NCBI GenBank assembly: GCA_018711655.1
Contig: DVIA01000055.1
Coordinates: 21,456-85,455, forward strand
DNA: 64,000 nt
Reading direction: 5' to 3'
Origin: Candidatus Pullichristensenella avicola
Lineage (GTDB): Bacteria > Bacillota > Clostridia > Christensenellales > Aristaeellaceae
In this document: positions 52,594 through 62,700 of the stretch, piece after piece
Layout: every line of letters starts with the position of its first letter
Position numbering within the stretch: position 1 is the first letter of the stretch
Made by a program: the position numbers and the translations under genes
The notes under the pieces: generated by a model
The model's input: the letters and a program-made list of their open reading frames with translations, nothing else
What the model was told of the DNA's origin: nothing
Database searches by the model: none

Positions 52594-53508
52594 TCAGTTG
52601 GCGGGGATTTCGATGCCCAGCTGCGTGCAGAGTTCCTCGTTGTAAGTGACGGCGGGCGTCAGGGTCATGATCTCAATATCCGCGGGAGAAACGCCGTTGA
52701 GGAGAATGTCCGCGGCCATCCGGCCGGTCTCGTAGCCAAGCTGGTAATAGTCGATGGCAAGGCTGGCATAGCAGATGGCCCCGCCATAGCTGGTATAAAC
52801 GGGAACGTTCTTCTCGTTGCAGATCGTGCCGACGATGGTGTCATTGGCGGCGACGGTGTTGTCCGAGGGGATGTACACAGCCTTGCATTCGTTGGCCATG
52901 GACGTGGTCACGGCCTGCAACTCGGTCGTTTCAGAGAATGTATAGGCCTTGACGGCGATGCCCTTTTCCTCGAACAGCGCCTTGACGGCCTCGTACTGGA
53001 TCAGGGAGTTGGACTCGTTGGTGCAGTAGAGCACGCCCACCTGATCGCCCTGGGCAAGGCCCAATGTGTCGATCATCATCTGCGCCTGCTCCGCAAAGGG
53101 AACGGCGTCCGAGGTGCCGGTCACATTGGCGGGGATGTTGCCGGCGAAGGTATCGGCGTAGTCCGTGACGGAGGTGCCCAGGATCGGGGTCTCGGTCGTC
53201 ATATTGGCGGCGGCCAGCAGCGCGGGCGTGCCGTTGGCCATGATCAGATCGACGCGCTTGGCGTTGAAGGCGTTGACCACGGTGGTGCAAAGGCTGGCGT
53301 CGCCTGCGACCTGCGTATCAATATCCACCGTGTGGCCGGCCGCTTCCATCGCTTCCGTCAGCGCGGCGCTGAAGCCCTGCGTGGCCTGATCCAGCGAATC
53401 GTGCACCATCAGCTGGCAGATGCCGACAGAATAGCTTTCCGCAAAGGCGCCGCAGCACAGGGCGAGCGTCAGCGCGATGGTCATCAGCAAAGTGATCGTC
53501 TTTTTCAT
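52594..53508 (-). CDS. ABC_sub_bind substrate-binding protein (TrpX type)
   Basis: 304 residues from ATG at 53508 after GGAGGTCAGAACC. A Sec signal peptide (ITLLMTIALTLALCCGAFA) has two Cys, but CCGA is a poor lipobox. The mature protein has the type I periplasmic-binding fold: VGICQLMVHDSLDQATQGF (key QLMVHDSLD), GTSVTDY and the closing loop YQLGYETGRMAADILLNG (key LGYETGRMAADIL). Relatives bind aromatic amino acids. The T-box upstream, with a Phe-type specifier, suggests phenylalanine uptake here. Confidence 0.88.
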   Translation of the reverse strand: MKKTITLLMTIALTLALCCGAFAESYSVGICQLMVHDSLDQATQGFSAALTEAMEAAGHTVDIDTQVAGDASLCTTVVNAFNAKRVDLIMANGTPALLAAANMTTETPILGTSVTDYADTFAGNIPANVTGTSDAVPFAEQAQMMIDTLGLAQGDQVGVLYCTNESNSLIQYEAVKALFEEKGIAVKAYTFSETTELQAVTTSMANECKAVYIPSDNTVAANDTIVGTICNEKNVPVYTSYGGAICYASLAIDYYQLGYETGRMAADILLNGVSPADIEIMTLTPAVTYNEELCTQLGIEIPAN

Positions 53509-53565
53509 GGTTCTGACCTCCAGCAAAGTATCTATTTCTTCATCCGCGAAGGATGAAAAAAGCGT

Positions 53566-53855
53566 GAAAAAAATCCCCGTATCCAAATACAGGGACGAAT
53601 TGCTCGTGTTACCACACTGTTTCGCATCCGCCTTGCGGCACATGCCTCATCGGGCTTCGCGCCCGTCGCGCCCGGTTCTACGCCGAAGCGGCCCGACGAG
53701 GCTGAAAAGTCCTGGCGATGTAACGGTCGCACCCGTTGTGCCTACTGTCGTTTCAACACACCGCTCGCAGAATGAACTTCCCTGAGATATTACGGCGCCT
53801 CGCAGCGACCGGCGCCTCTCTGAAGATTTTCTCCCAGCTACTCTTTCTGCTCAAA
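53566..53855 (-). ncRNA. T-box leader with UUC (Phe) specifier
   Basis: The minus-strand leader of the importer operon has the T-box parts in order. Stem I: base pairing GCAGAA with TTCTGC, the AGTA of the loop E motif in AAGAGTAGC, and the AGAGAGGCGCC apical region. The specifier loop 3' strand reads GGGAAG-TTC-A, so the codon at 53776-53774 is TTC, followed by A. The antiterminator bulge is GTGTGGTAACACG (around 53616-53602), whose TGGT can pair with an ACCA tRNA end, fitting tRNA-Phe (discriminator A) and not tRNA-Trp (discriminator G). The terminator TCCCTGTAT/ATACGGGGA plus seven T ends at about 53567. Uncharged tRNA-Phe would thus turn the operon on. Confidence 0.8.
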
Positions 53856-53924
53856 CGCATTTCCCGCTATGCAAACTTCAACGCGAAAAAGGCTTCCCGC
53901 GCCGGCCTTATCAAAGGCATGGTT

Positions 53925-53976
53925 ATTATACATCGTTCGGAAAAGGATTGCAAATTCAACATTTGCATATTATAAT
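53925..53976. promoter_or_regulatory. divergent promoters sharing one palindromic -35 hexamer
   Basis: TTGCAA at 53948-53953 is its own reverse complement. On the plus strand it is 17 bp from TATAAT (53971-53976), serving the LysR gene; on the minus strand it is 17 bp from TATAAT (53930-53925), serving the T-box operon. Both pairings have ideal spacing. Confidence 0.8.
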
Positions 53977-54010
53977 AAGAAAAACTTATGGAATGCGCAG
54001 GTGGGCTCCG

Positions 54011-54907
54011 ATGAACCTGAATCAGTTGCGGTATTTTGTATCCGTCGCGGACACGGGAAGCTTTACCAAGGCGGCCACGCTTCAGTATATTTCGCAAACG
54101 GCGATCACCCAACAGATACGCGCGCTCGAAGAAAACGTCGGGGCAAAGCTGTTGGATCGCAACAGCCGCCCCGTTTCCCTGACGCCCGAAGGAAAGGTGT
54201 TTCTCAAGGAGGCGCGGGAGATCCTCGGGCGCGTGGACATGGCGCTGACGCGCATCCGCGAAGCCTCGACCGGGCTGGAGGGCGAACTGCGCCTGGGATA
54301 CACCAAGGGCTACGAGCACAGCGACCTTCCCAGGCATCTGCGCGGCTTTCATCAGGAGTACCCCAACGTGCTCGTCTCCTGTTATCGCTGCGATACCGAT
54401 ATGCTGGCCTCCGGCCTGCTCAACGGGGAATACGACGTCATTTTCACCTGGGACAGCACCAATATTCGCGAAGAAGAAGCGGTTCAACTGCAGGTGGTCG
54501 AGCATGTGCCGCTTTGCGTCGCGCTTTATGCGGACCACCCGCTCGCCCGGCGAAGCGAACTTACGCGCAGGGATCTCAAGCAGGAAAACATCCTCTACAT
54601 GTCTCCTTCGGGCACCGGCAATTCCTTTGGCGACGCCTTCTATATCAGCCTCTATCAGCGGGCGGGCTATCAGCCCAACATCATCCTGCGTTCAAACGAT
54701 ATGGAAAGCATCCTGATGATGGTGGCGGCGGAAGAGGGCATCTCCATCGTGCCGAAATACTCTCACCCCTGGGACATCGGCACGGAGAACGTCGTGTTCG
54801 TTCCCCTTTCCGGCAAGGAGGAAACCGAAGAGATTCTGATCGCCTGGCGAAGAGACAACGAAAACCCCGCCCTGCAACGCTTCCTTCAGAAGCTCCCACA
54901 CGTCTGA
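54011..54907 (+). CDS. LysR-family transcriptional regulator
   Basis: 298 residues from ATG 54011. N-terminal winged helix: MNLNQLRYFVSVADTGSFTKAA... with the LysR signature AITQQIRALEENVGAKLLDR (key QQIRALEENVGAKLL). The effector domain spans about 92-290 (ELRLGYTKGYEHSDLPRHL). It is divergent from the T-box-controlled ABC importer and shares a -35 element with it. LysR proteins often regulate their divergent neighbour, but only the arrangement supports that here. Confidence 0.92.
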   Translation: MNLNQLRYFVSVADTGSFTKAATLQYISQTAITQQIRALEENVGAKLLDRNSRPVSLTPEGKVFLKEAREILGRVDMALTRIREASTGLEGELRLGYTKGYEHSDLPRHLRGFHQEYPNVLVSCYRCDTDMLASGLLNGEYDVIFTWDSTNIREEEAVQLQVVEHVPLCVALYADHPLARRSELTRRDLKQENILYMSPSGTGNSFGDAFYISLYQRAGYQPNIILRSNDMESILMMVAAEEGISIVPKYSHPWDIGTENVVFVPLSGKEETEEILIAWRRDNENPALQRFLQKLPHV

Positions 54908-55113
54908 AGCGCTCTCCGCCTCTCGCCGCGCCTTCTTTGCGCTTCCATCATCCCGCGAAAGGGCGAAAAAGCTCGCTGCGCCTGGGCGCAGCATGCCCTG
55001 CCTTCAGCACGCCGCGCTGAAACGGAGCGCATCCGGACGGTCGCGCCCGGGAAATCAACGCCGCCCCCTCTACCCAGACGAGCCCCCTCCGCCGTCGGCC
55101 TCCACGCGAACAT

Positions 55114-57857
55114 GGCCGTCTACCATCTAAAACAACACAACTCTCAAACCTCCTTGCGTGCTTGCAACTGTTCAATGATGTTGGGTTACCATCTAAAACA
55201 ACACAACTCTCAAACAGCGGTGCCCCTGCGCTGCGACTCAAAGTTGTTGGGTTACCATCTAAAACAACACAACTCTCAAACCCACAGAAAACACCCTTTT
55301 GTCAATCCCTCGTTGGGTTACCATCTAAAACAACACAACTCTCAAACTGTTAAGCGGCACAAGCTGGCTGCTTTTTAGTTGGGTTACCATCTAAAACAAC
55401 ACAACTCTCAAACGCCATAATCAACGGCGGCGACAAGTGGACGGTTGGGTTACCATCTAAAACAACACAACTCTCAAACAAAACTCGCTATGAATGGACG
55501 CAGCAGCAGGTTGGGTTACCATCTAAAACAACACAACTCTCAAACCTATGTATTTATATCATTGTCAATATAAAAGTTGGGTTACCATCTAAAACAACAC
55601 AACTCTCAAACGGCAGTAACGTAGAGTATGCGCCTTATGTAGTTGGGTTACCATCTAAAACAACACAACTCTCAAACCTTTCTCCACCGTAGTGTATGCG
55701 CTAGTTAGTTGGGTTACCATCTAAAACAACACAACTCTCAAACCCCGCACGAATACGTCCCAGAGTATTTCATGTTGGGTTACCATCTAAAACAACACAA
55801 CTCTCAAACGCACAGAAGCGCGCGGAAGCGGACGCAGCGGTTGGGTTACCATCTAAAACAACACAACTCTCAAACTTTTCGCAGGGCGACATAGACGGCG
55901 GATTAGTTGGGTTACCATCTAAAACAACACAACTCTCAAACTTGTACGGACCCATGCGTAGACACCGAAACGTTGGGTTACCATCTAAAACAACACAACT
56001 CTCAAACCGCGACCTGGGAGAACACCGGGAGGGCAAAGTTGGGTTACCATCTAAAACAACACAACTCTCAAACCTGTATTTCCCGGATGTCGGATATGGC
56101 TACGTTGGGTTACCATCTAAAACAACACAACTCTCAAACTGATGCTCGGCGAGACGGAGGAATACAAACGTTGGGTTACCATCTAAAACAACACAACTCT
56201 CAAACTGCCCTGAAACACCTGCCCTCGCAGCCACGGGTTGGGTTACCATCTAAAACAACACAACTCTCAAACGAGGCCCTGTTGATGGAGTGGAACGAGC
56301 GAGTTGGGTTACCATCTAAAACAACACAACTCTCAAACAGCCAGACGATTGCTGTTCGCCGCTGTCGTGTTGGGTTACCATCTAAAACAACACAACTCTC
56401 AAACCGTCTGTAGGCGTTCATTCCGCCTCTCCACGTTGGGTTACCATCTAAAACAACACAACTCTCAAACTGGACAAACAGGGACTGTAAAAGGAGGGAT
56501 GTTGGGTTACCATCTAAAACAACACAACTCTCAAACCTCATCTATATCATAGCTGAACTCAGAAAAGTTGGGTTACCATCTAAAACAACACAACTCTCAA
56601 ACGTAGCGCCTAGCCATGAATTTGGTTAGAGGGTTGGGTTACCATCTAAAACAACACAACTCTCAAACATAGAGCGCGTCTACATCCGCGGGGCCAAAGT
56701 TGGGTTACCATCTAAAACAACACAACTCTCAAACTTTCTGGCGCTCGGGCCGGGAAACGCCGATGTTGGGTTACCATCTAAAACAACACAACTCTCAAAC
56801 GCATATATCGACCTATTTTGCAATAGGTCGGGTTGGGTTACCATCTAAAACAACACAACTCTCAAACTTATGGTGACTGTCTGCCGGGGAAGTTCTTGTT
56901 GGGTTACCATCTAAAACAACACAACTCTCAAACACTGTGCGGGGGTGTGGGGCGCGCTGTGCGGTTGGGTTACCATCTAAAACAACACAACTCTCAAACT
57001 ATCTCGAATTCGCCGGAGAATTTGCGCCAGTTGGGTTACCATCTAAAACAACACAACTCTCAAACGATGGAACAGCACGTCGTCCCGAATCTGGCGTTGG
57101 GTTACCATCTAAAACAACACAACTCTCAAACATATTGGCAATCGTAATCACCGCACGCAAAGTTGGGTTACCATCTAAAACAACACAACTCTCAAACTCT
57201 GGTTTCATTCGGAATCCAATCGCGTCGGTTGGGTTACCATCTAAAACAACACAACTCTCAAACAGTTTATTCCATACGGCGGGTCGGTGAGCAGTTGGGT
57301 TACCATCTAAAACAACACAACTCTCAAACTTTCTGGCGGTCGGGCCGGGGAACGCCGATGTTGGGTTACCATCTAAAACAACACAACTCTCAAACGTCGA
57401 TCTTACGCAACTCTACACCCTCATTGTTGGGTTACCATCTAAAACAACACAACTCTCAAACGAATGACGTGCATTGAGTATCTTGGATTTCGTTGGGTTA
57501 CCATCTAAAACAACACAACTCTCAAACTCACCGGCGAATCCCTCTACGCGAAACTCTGTTGGGTTACCATCTAAAACAACACAACTCTCAAACTTTAGCA
57601 TTTTTCTAGTCAGCATGCACTATGTTGGGTTACCATCTAAAACAACACAACTCTCAAACGAAGCCGTTATATGCCTTCGAGGCCGTGTCGTTGGGTTACC
57701 ATCTAAAACAACACAACTCTCAAACTGGGGGTGAGTTCGAACATGGAAGAGCCGCGTTGGGTTACCATCTAAAACAACACAACTCTCAAACCGTGACCAC
57801 ATCGCCGGGAAAGAACCTACCGTTGGGTTACCATCTAAAACAACACAACTCTCAAAC
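55114..57857 (-). CRISPR. type II-A CRISPR array, 42 repeats and 41 spacers
   Basis: Repeats are 36 bp. Read in crRNA sense (minus strand) they start GTTTGAGAGTTGTGTTG and end TTTTAGATGGTAACCCAAC. Thirty-nine spacers are 30 bp and two are 31 bp (56206-56236 and 56801-56831), so the period is 66 bp. Only the leftmost repeat (55114-55149) deviates: its outer 7 bases are GGCCGTC, as expected for the old, leader-distal end. The leader is therefore on the right, next to csn2. The repeat begins GTTTGAGAG as in other II-A systems and matches the anti-repeat of the tracrRNA at the window's end. Spacers at 56735-56764 and 57330-57359 differ in only two positions. Confidence 0.98.
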
Positions 57858-57943
57858 CTCAAATTGAGAGATAGCGCCACAACTCAACGCTGTGCTGTTT
57901 TAGTGGTCATCTTTATTTTACTCGATCTCCTGCCCGGAATCAA
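57858..57943 (-). promoter_or_regulatory. CRISPR leader with array promoter inside the csn2 3' end
   Basis: Minus strand: -35 TTGATT (57943-57938), 17 bp, -10 TAAAAT (57920-57915); the TAA of the -10 is the csn2 stop codon. The leader ends AATTTGAG directly before the first repeat; ATTTGAG is the leader-anchoring sequence known to guide spacer insertion in II-A systems of Streptococcus thermophilus. Between them, the RNA would contain ACCACTAAAACAGCACAGC (57907-57889), which resembles the repeat's complement. Confidence 0.75.
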
Positions 57944-58610
57944 GCGTCAATTCGCACAAATCGGCGTCGAAGAGGCGGATATCCTCGTCAGAAAGCGGTC
58001 CTTCTATCCTGGATTCCATCATCAGCAGCGATATCTTGCGATAGCGCGCCATGGCGTAGAGGTTTGTAAGTTCTTCTGCAGAAAAATATGCGCGAGCGTT
58101 GACAAGTACAAAGCACTGATTCTTTGCCAGGTTATGAACAAGCGCTATGCGTTCATACAACGCCTCGCAAACGGGCAGGTCGCTCAGATCCACGCGGAAG
58201 TTCATGGCCTTGAGCAAATCCAGAAGGTTCTCGCTTTGCTCGAAGGCAACGGGATAGTCTGCCAACGCTGCCAATTGGCCAAGATACATCTGTACCGCCC
58301 GCGCGAATTGAAACGTTTCCTCGGGCATCGCTTCTTGCGCTTCCTTCAATAGCGCCGCTATTGCTTTGTTCAGGAGACGTTTTTCCAGCGTCTGCGGGTG
58401 GATATAGTCAAAAATCACTTGCAGATGTTCAGCAGGATCAAGGCATACATCGTCGCACGAGAGCACGAACGCGCCTTCGCCGCCCTCGCTTTGCCGTGTC
58501 AATTCTGTAACCAGCTTTCGAAAGGCCCCTGGCGCCTCGACTGCGAGCACTTGAACGCGGTTTTCCCGAAAGAAAATAGGCTCGGAAAAGATTGGATGCG
58601 TAAGTTTCAC
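57918..58610 (-). CDS. csn2: CRISPR adaptation protein Csn2
   Basis: 230 residues, within the usual 210-230 of short Csn2. The N-terminal [34 protein letters not shown] shows the family's start (key [18 protein letters not shown]), followed by [14 protein letters not shown] and [20 protein letters not shown] (key [14 protein letters not shown]). Csn2 forms a tetrameric ring that slides on DNA ends and joins Cas1-Cas2 and Cas9 in spacer capture. Its presence defines type II-A. It overlaps cas2 by 4 bp (ATGA). Confidence 0.95.
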   Translation of the reverse strand: MKLTHPIFSEPIFFRENRVQVLAVEAPGAFRKLVTELTRQSEGGEGAFVLSCDDVCLDPAEHLQVIFDYIHPQTLEKRLLNKAIAALLKEAQEAMPEETFQFARAVQMYLGQLAALADYPVAFEQSENLLDLLKAMNFRVDLSDLPVCEALYERIALVHNLAKNQCFVLVNARAYFSAEELTNLYAMARYRKISLLMMESRIEGPLSDEDIRLFDADLCELTLDSGQEIE

Positions 58611-58927
58611 AAAAACACCGTCCTTTCATCACTGTCTACGATCTCCGAGCAGGCCTCCCCCACAACGAATTCCATGCGTGCGAACTGCTTCTCCGTAACT
58701 ACAAGCATCTGCACCAGGCCCTCGGGCGGTTTGTTCTGGCGAACATTTTCCATGATCGCCCCTGCAACGGACATGTTGAGCGCCAGTTTGCAGTACACGG
58801 ATTCCTGCATCATCACAAAGCCACTCTTGACCAAATGTTTGCGAAACTGCGCATATTCGCGTCGTTGCTCGCTCGTCTGCACCGGCAGATCAAAAAAAAC
58901 GATGACTCTCATAAATCTATAGCTCAT
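58607..58927 (-). CDS. cas2: CRISPR adaptation endonuclease Cas2
   Basis: 106 residues (101 if the internal ATG at 58912 is used). The core opens [26 protein letters not shown] (key [10 protein letters not shown]), with the conserved Asp of the first strand, and continues [14 protein letters not shown]. Cas2 dimers bridge two Cas1 dimers to form the integrase. The ATG at 58927 overlaps the cas1 stop. Confidence 0.95.
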   Translation of the reverse strand: MSYRFMRVIVFFDLPVQTSEQRREYAQFRKHLVKSGFVMMQESVYCKLALNMSVAGAIMENVRQNKPPEGLVQMLVVTEKQFARMEFVVGEACSEIVDSDERTVFL

Positions 58928-59792
58928 ATTCGATCAAGCGCAGTTCGTCCATTCCACCGCTCTGCAAAGCGCGGAACACGCTGGCACAGTACAGACGCAG
59001 CGCGTAGAGCAGCACATGTTGCCTGTCGTCGAAAAAAACCTGCGCGTGCAGAAGGCGAACGAGGGTGTGCTTCTGCTCTTTGTCAAAGGTTTCGGGCTGC
59101 ATCTCCATCACCGCGTTGTCGATCAGCGGCCGCAAAGGCTCCATCAGGTCGCAGCCAAGGTTGAACGCATTGTATACATTGTCGTGGAAAACACCAACCT
59201 GCGTCAAATAGCCTGCCGCAGCGATCTCTCGGTTAATTGCGGAAAGAATAAGACCATAGCCGTAATTCAACGCTGCATTTTCCGGAACGGGCAAGGCCCG
59301 GGAGAATTCCTTGCCAAACAGCGCGTTGAAATACACCTTTGCGGCATGGCCCTCCCGGTTGCTGGCATCGCCAAGTTGGACTTCCTCGAGATAACGCGTC
59401 AGGAGTTCTTCCTGCGGCCTTTTCCAGCGGCGAAGCACATCGCGCTGGCGGCGGATCTTCGCACGGACGATTTCCGTCCAGACCGCCGCTTTTGCCGCAT
59501 TTGTCCAGTGCATTTGCTGACGAATGCGGGCGGTAGAGTCGTGGCTGCCGCTGGAGGGCAGCAATTCCCCGCAGGGGTTGCGCTGCCGGTCGCAGAAGAT
59601 CACCTTTGCCTTGTGCGCAAGCAATTCGCAAAGTGCGTAGGCGGTAATGGAGACGGCCGTGCTCTCCAGGATCAAAACGCCAATCTCGCTGATGTGTACC
59701 CGGCGCGTCTCCTCCAGCATGCGCACCACGATATAGTCCATCTTGAAATCCACCTTGGCGTTGCTGGAAACGACCACCACCCGCCAACTCAA
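58917..59792 (-). CDS. cas1: CRISPR integrase Cas1
   Basis: 291 residues. The start is TTG at 59792 ([20 protein letters not shown], key SWRVVVVSS), which overlaps the cas9 stop and gives the normal N-terminus of type II Cas1; a longer frame from 59996 lies inside cas9 and is a shadow. Features: [41 protein letters not shown] (key GSHDS), the catalytic Glu region [20 protein letters not shown], His in VGVFHDN and Asp in [16 protein letters not shown]. It joins new spacers at the leader-repeat border. Confidence 0.95.
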   Translation of the reverse strand: MSWRVVVVSSNAKVDFKMDYIVVRMLEETRRVHISEIGVLILESTAVSITAYALCELLAHKAKVIFCDRQRNPCGELLPSSGSHDSTARIRQQMHWTNAAKAAVWTEIVRAKIRRQRDVLRRWKRPQEELLTRYLEEVQLGDASNREGHAAKVYFNALFGKEFSRALPVPENAALNYGYGLILSAINREIAAAGYLTQVGVFHDNVYNAFNLGCDLMEPLRPLIDNAVMEMQPETFDKEQKHTLVRLLHAQVFFDDRQHVLLYALRLYCASVFRALQSGGMDELRLIEYEL

Positions 59793-62700
59793 AACGAATC
59801 TCCCAGAAGGTCGATCTGCTTTTCGAACACCCCCGTAACGGACTGGTGGATGAGAAGCAGGGAGTGCCCTGCATACCCGCTGATGTTCTTTGATGTCAGC
59901 AATATACCGATGCCCGCTTTGCCACAAAGCAGCTTGAGATCTGCACTGCTGGCATCGGTGCTGAAAAGATTGAGTATCTGCATGAGCACCCGGCATTGAT
60001 CAGAAGCTTTCAACTCTTCAAAGCGCCGCGCATGCGTCTTCAACGTATTCAGCGGCGTTTCATACTTAACGCTGTACGGCGCCCTGCTGAGCTTTTCCAT
60101 CAGTAGTTGATACAACGCGATGTTGTTCTGCGCATCTATGCCGTCGAAGGCCGTGATCTCGATATCCCTCCCCTCGGCTTTGCAGCGTTCCAGATACTTG
60201 GAAATCCGCTTGATGTATTGCGCATGCTCCGGAGACACAACCAACGGATTGGCATTTTTGTAGATAATCTGACTGCCCGTCCTCCCGGAAATGTTCATGC
60301 GGAAACCGTCGAAAGAGACAAGCGCGTCGATTTTGATTTTCGGAATCAGCACCTTTGGCGCTTCGAAGCCGAGTATCTCTTCGCAATAGCGCAGCGGCTC
60401 GCGTTCGTAAAGCTGTTTGTACATGATGTAAACCGCCTCCAGCGAACGCACGCGCTTTTTCTTCTCCGTATGCTCTATGAGCGCGAAATACGCGCCAGCG
60501 CGTTTATTGTAGCCGCCGTATTTCTGCACAGTCATGCGCGGGTCGCCCAGCTTGATGGGCGTTTGTCCCTTTCCCTTGGCGACGATCTGCTGATCGAACA
60601 GACCGCCGGTAGCTTCCCGGGCAAAACGCGTAACCAGTATGTTGTTCTTGCGCATCATTCGACGCACGGTGAGGATGCTACCCTCCTCCCCCGCCTTCCA
60701 TGCTGTTTCGCCGCGACGAATGACGTCGTAGTCAAAGACACGGTTCATGCTGTAGGTCTGCCCGGAGCGCACGAAGCGCAACGGGTCGCTGGTGAATTTT
60801 GTGTGGAATACATTGCCGACAACGATGTTCAGGTAGGCATCCTTGGCGTGGTGGAAGTCGTTGACATCGCGGCACTTGACGAAAAGCGGGTCCTGCTGGG
60901 CGTCCATATTTTTGCACATGCTTGCCTGCGCCTGTCTGCCGTCCGGCAACAGGCGCTGTGCCTGACGAAATGCGGAGACGTTGCCGGCCTTGACGTAGAC
61001 GACGCGGTCGTCCCCATAGCGCCGCTTGAGAAGCTCGGCAACGATCTTCGCCGACTGGCTGGTTTCCACCAGCTGTCGCGCAATAAACCCGGCGCGTTCA
61101 CTGTCGGTGAACGGCGTATTGCGTGTCAGGCGACGATACTTCTCCTCGCTGATGAAGCCGCGTCGCTTCAATTCCGCCCAGAAAAAGCGCATTTTCTTTC
61201 GCACGTCCTCGGCAAGCGGATAGCGATCTTTCTTTACAGCGTTCATTTCACGCTTGACCAGTACGCGATTGTCGAAACTGTCATCCTTGACTGTGCTTTG
61301 GGGATAAATGTGGTCGATGTCGTAGTCTGTGGCCAGTCGCGCAAGATCAATACTCTCACCGCTGTACATACACTTGCCCATCTGTGTAAAATACAGATAG
61401 AGTCTCGCGCTGCGCAAGGAAGCTTCGGCGCAGTCCTGCAACTGCGCGTATACCTCCGCGGTCTCCTTTTTGCAGGTCTTATAGAGCGCCTCCAACCGAT
61501 TCTTTCGCGGCTGCGTGCGTTCCTTCTTGCCCTCGCCGCGTGTTACTTCAACAAATACGCGCTTGGGCGGTCCGCCCATGAGCTTCTCGATTTCGCTGAT
61601 GATGGCAAGGCATTGGTGTATGGCGCGACGGATGCCCGGAGAAGCATAGCTCTCTTCAAGGATCTCCGCAAGCGTGGTTTCTTTGGCGCCCAGATGCTCA
61701 GCGCGATATTGCTCCAATGCATCAATGAAGCCATACTCCTCAGAAAGCAATTCATTGAGATTGCAGTTGGTGCGCCAAAGCGCCTCGTCGATAGAGATCA
61801 TTTCACCTGTTTCCGGGTCGGTATGCAATATTTCACGCAAAAACGTTTCCGAAAGGTTGCCCCAACCCGCAAACTTCTCCCGGTTGCGAAGGATATATGC
61901 CCGTTCTTCCGCAGACAGCCGTTCGCCATATGTATCCGTCAGCCAACGCTCCAACAGTTTCCGGTCCTCGCCGAAAAGCACAATGCGACGGATAATATCC
62001 TCGACCATATGTTCCATGTTCCCACGCGCGAGAAACCTGTGAAAAACCTGATAGCCCGTCATGGAAATGCGGAACTGCTCATCCATACCACTCAATTCGT
62101 CGTCCTTTTGCAACAGACCGTTGCTGAGCAGGTAGTTGCGCAGCTGCTTGTTCCGTGTGCAGGCATTTTGGAGCAGACACTCGTTGTAGATTCGTTGTTT
62201 TGTTTCCACAGAAATGGGATGGCCATTGATGCGCAGCTTATTGATCATATTCAAAGCCACAAAACGGCTGTAAAGAAGTGAATCACGCGGCAAAACGGGC
62301 TGGCCGATGTAACTGCACTTGGCCGTCATGCGCTCAATAAAGCGCTGGGCGCTTTGGGCGCGATCCACGACGCTGTCAAAATTCCATGGGTATATTTTTT
62401 CTTTCGTGCGCACCACCCAACTGTGCTCAGAACGCGTGTCCAGCGGCCCCACATAGTATGGAATGCGAAAACGAAAGATGGCCATGATCCTTTCTTTTGC
62501 GCTGAGGCCGCTATCGTCCGCCTCGTTTAGAAAAGACAGGTAGCGCGACGCGCGTTCAAGGATGACGCTCAGTTCCTGTTCATGCAGTTGATGTGGAATG
62601 ACGCCATTGTCCGTAGTTGTCTGCTTTGGCAAAAAGGCGCCGGCCTCCATCTCGCCAAGAATGCGCTCTGCCTCCTCCTGTGCGATGGCGCTCATTTCTT

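Noticed and set aside
53774..53776. Tryptophan T-box before the TrpXYZ-like operon
   Set aside because: No TGG lies in the specifier position; it reads TTC, and the antiterminator TGGT does not suit a tRNA-Trp end with discriminator G.
55112..57880. Open frames on both strands with repeating protein units (GYHLKQHNSQT, FESCVVLDGNPT)
   Set aside because: They are translations of the CRISPR repeats; 36-bp repeats and unique 30-bp spacers give open frames by chance.
59793..59996. A 68-residue N-terminal extension of Cas1
   Set aside because: It lies wholly within the cas9 coding end, reads as low-quality sequence, and TTG 59792 gives the normal Cas1 start.
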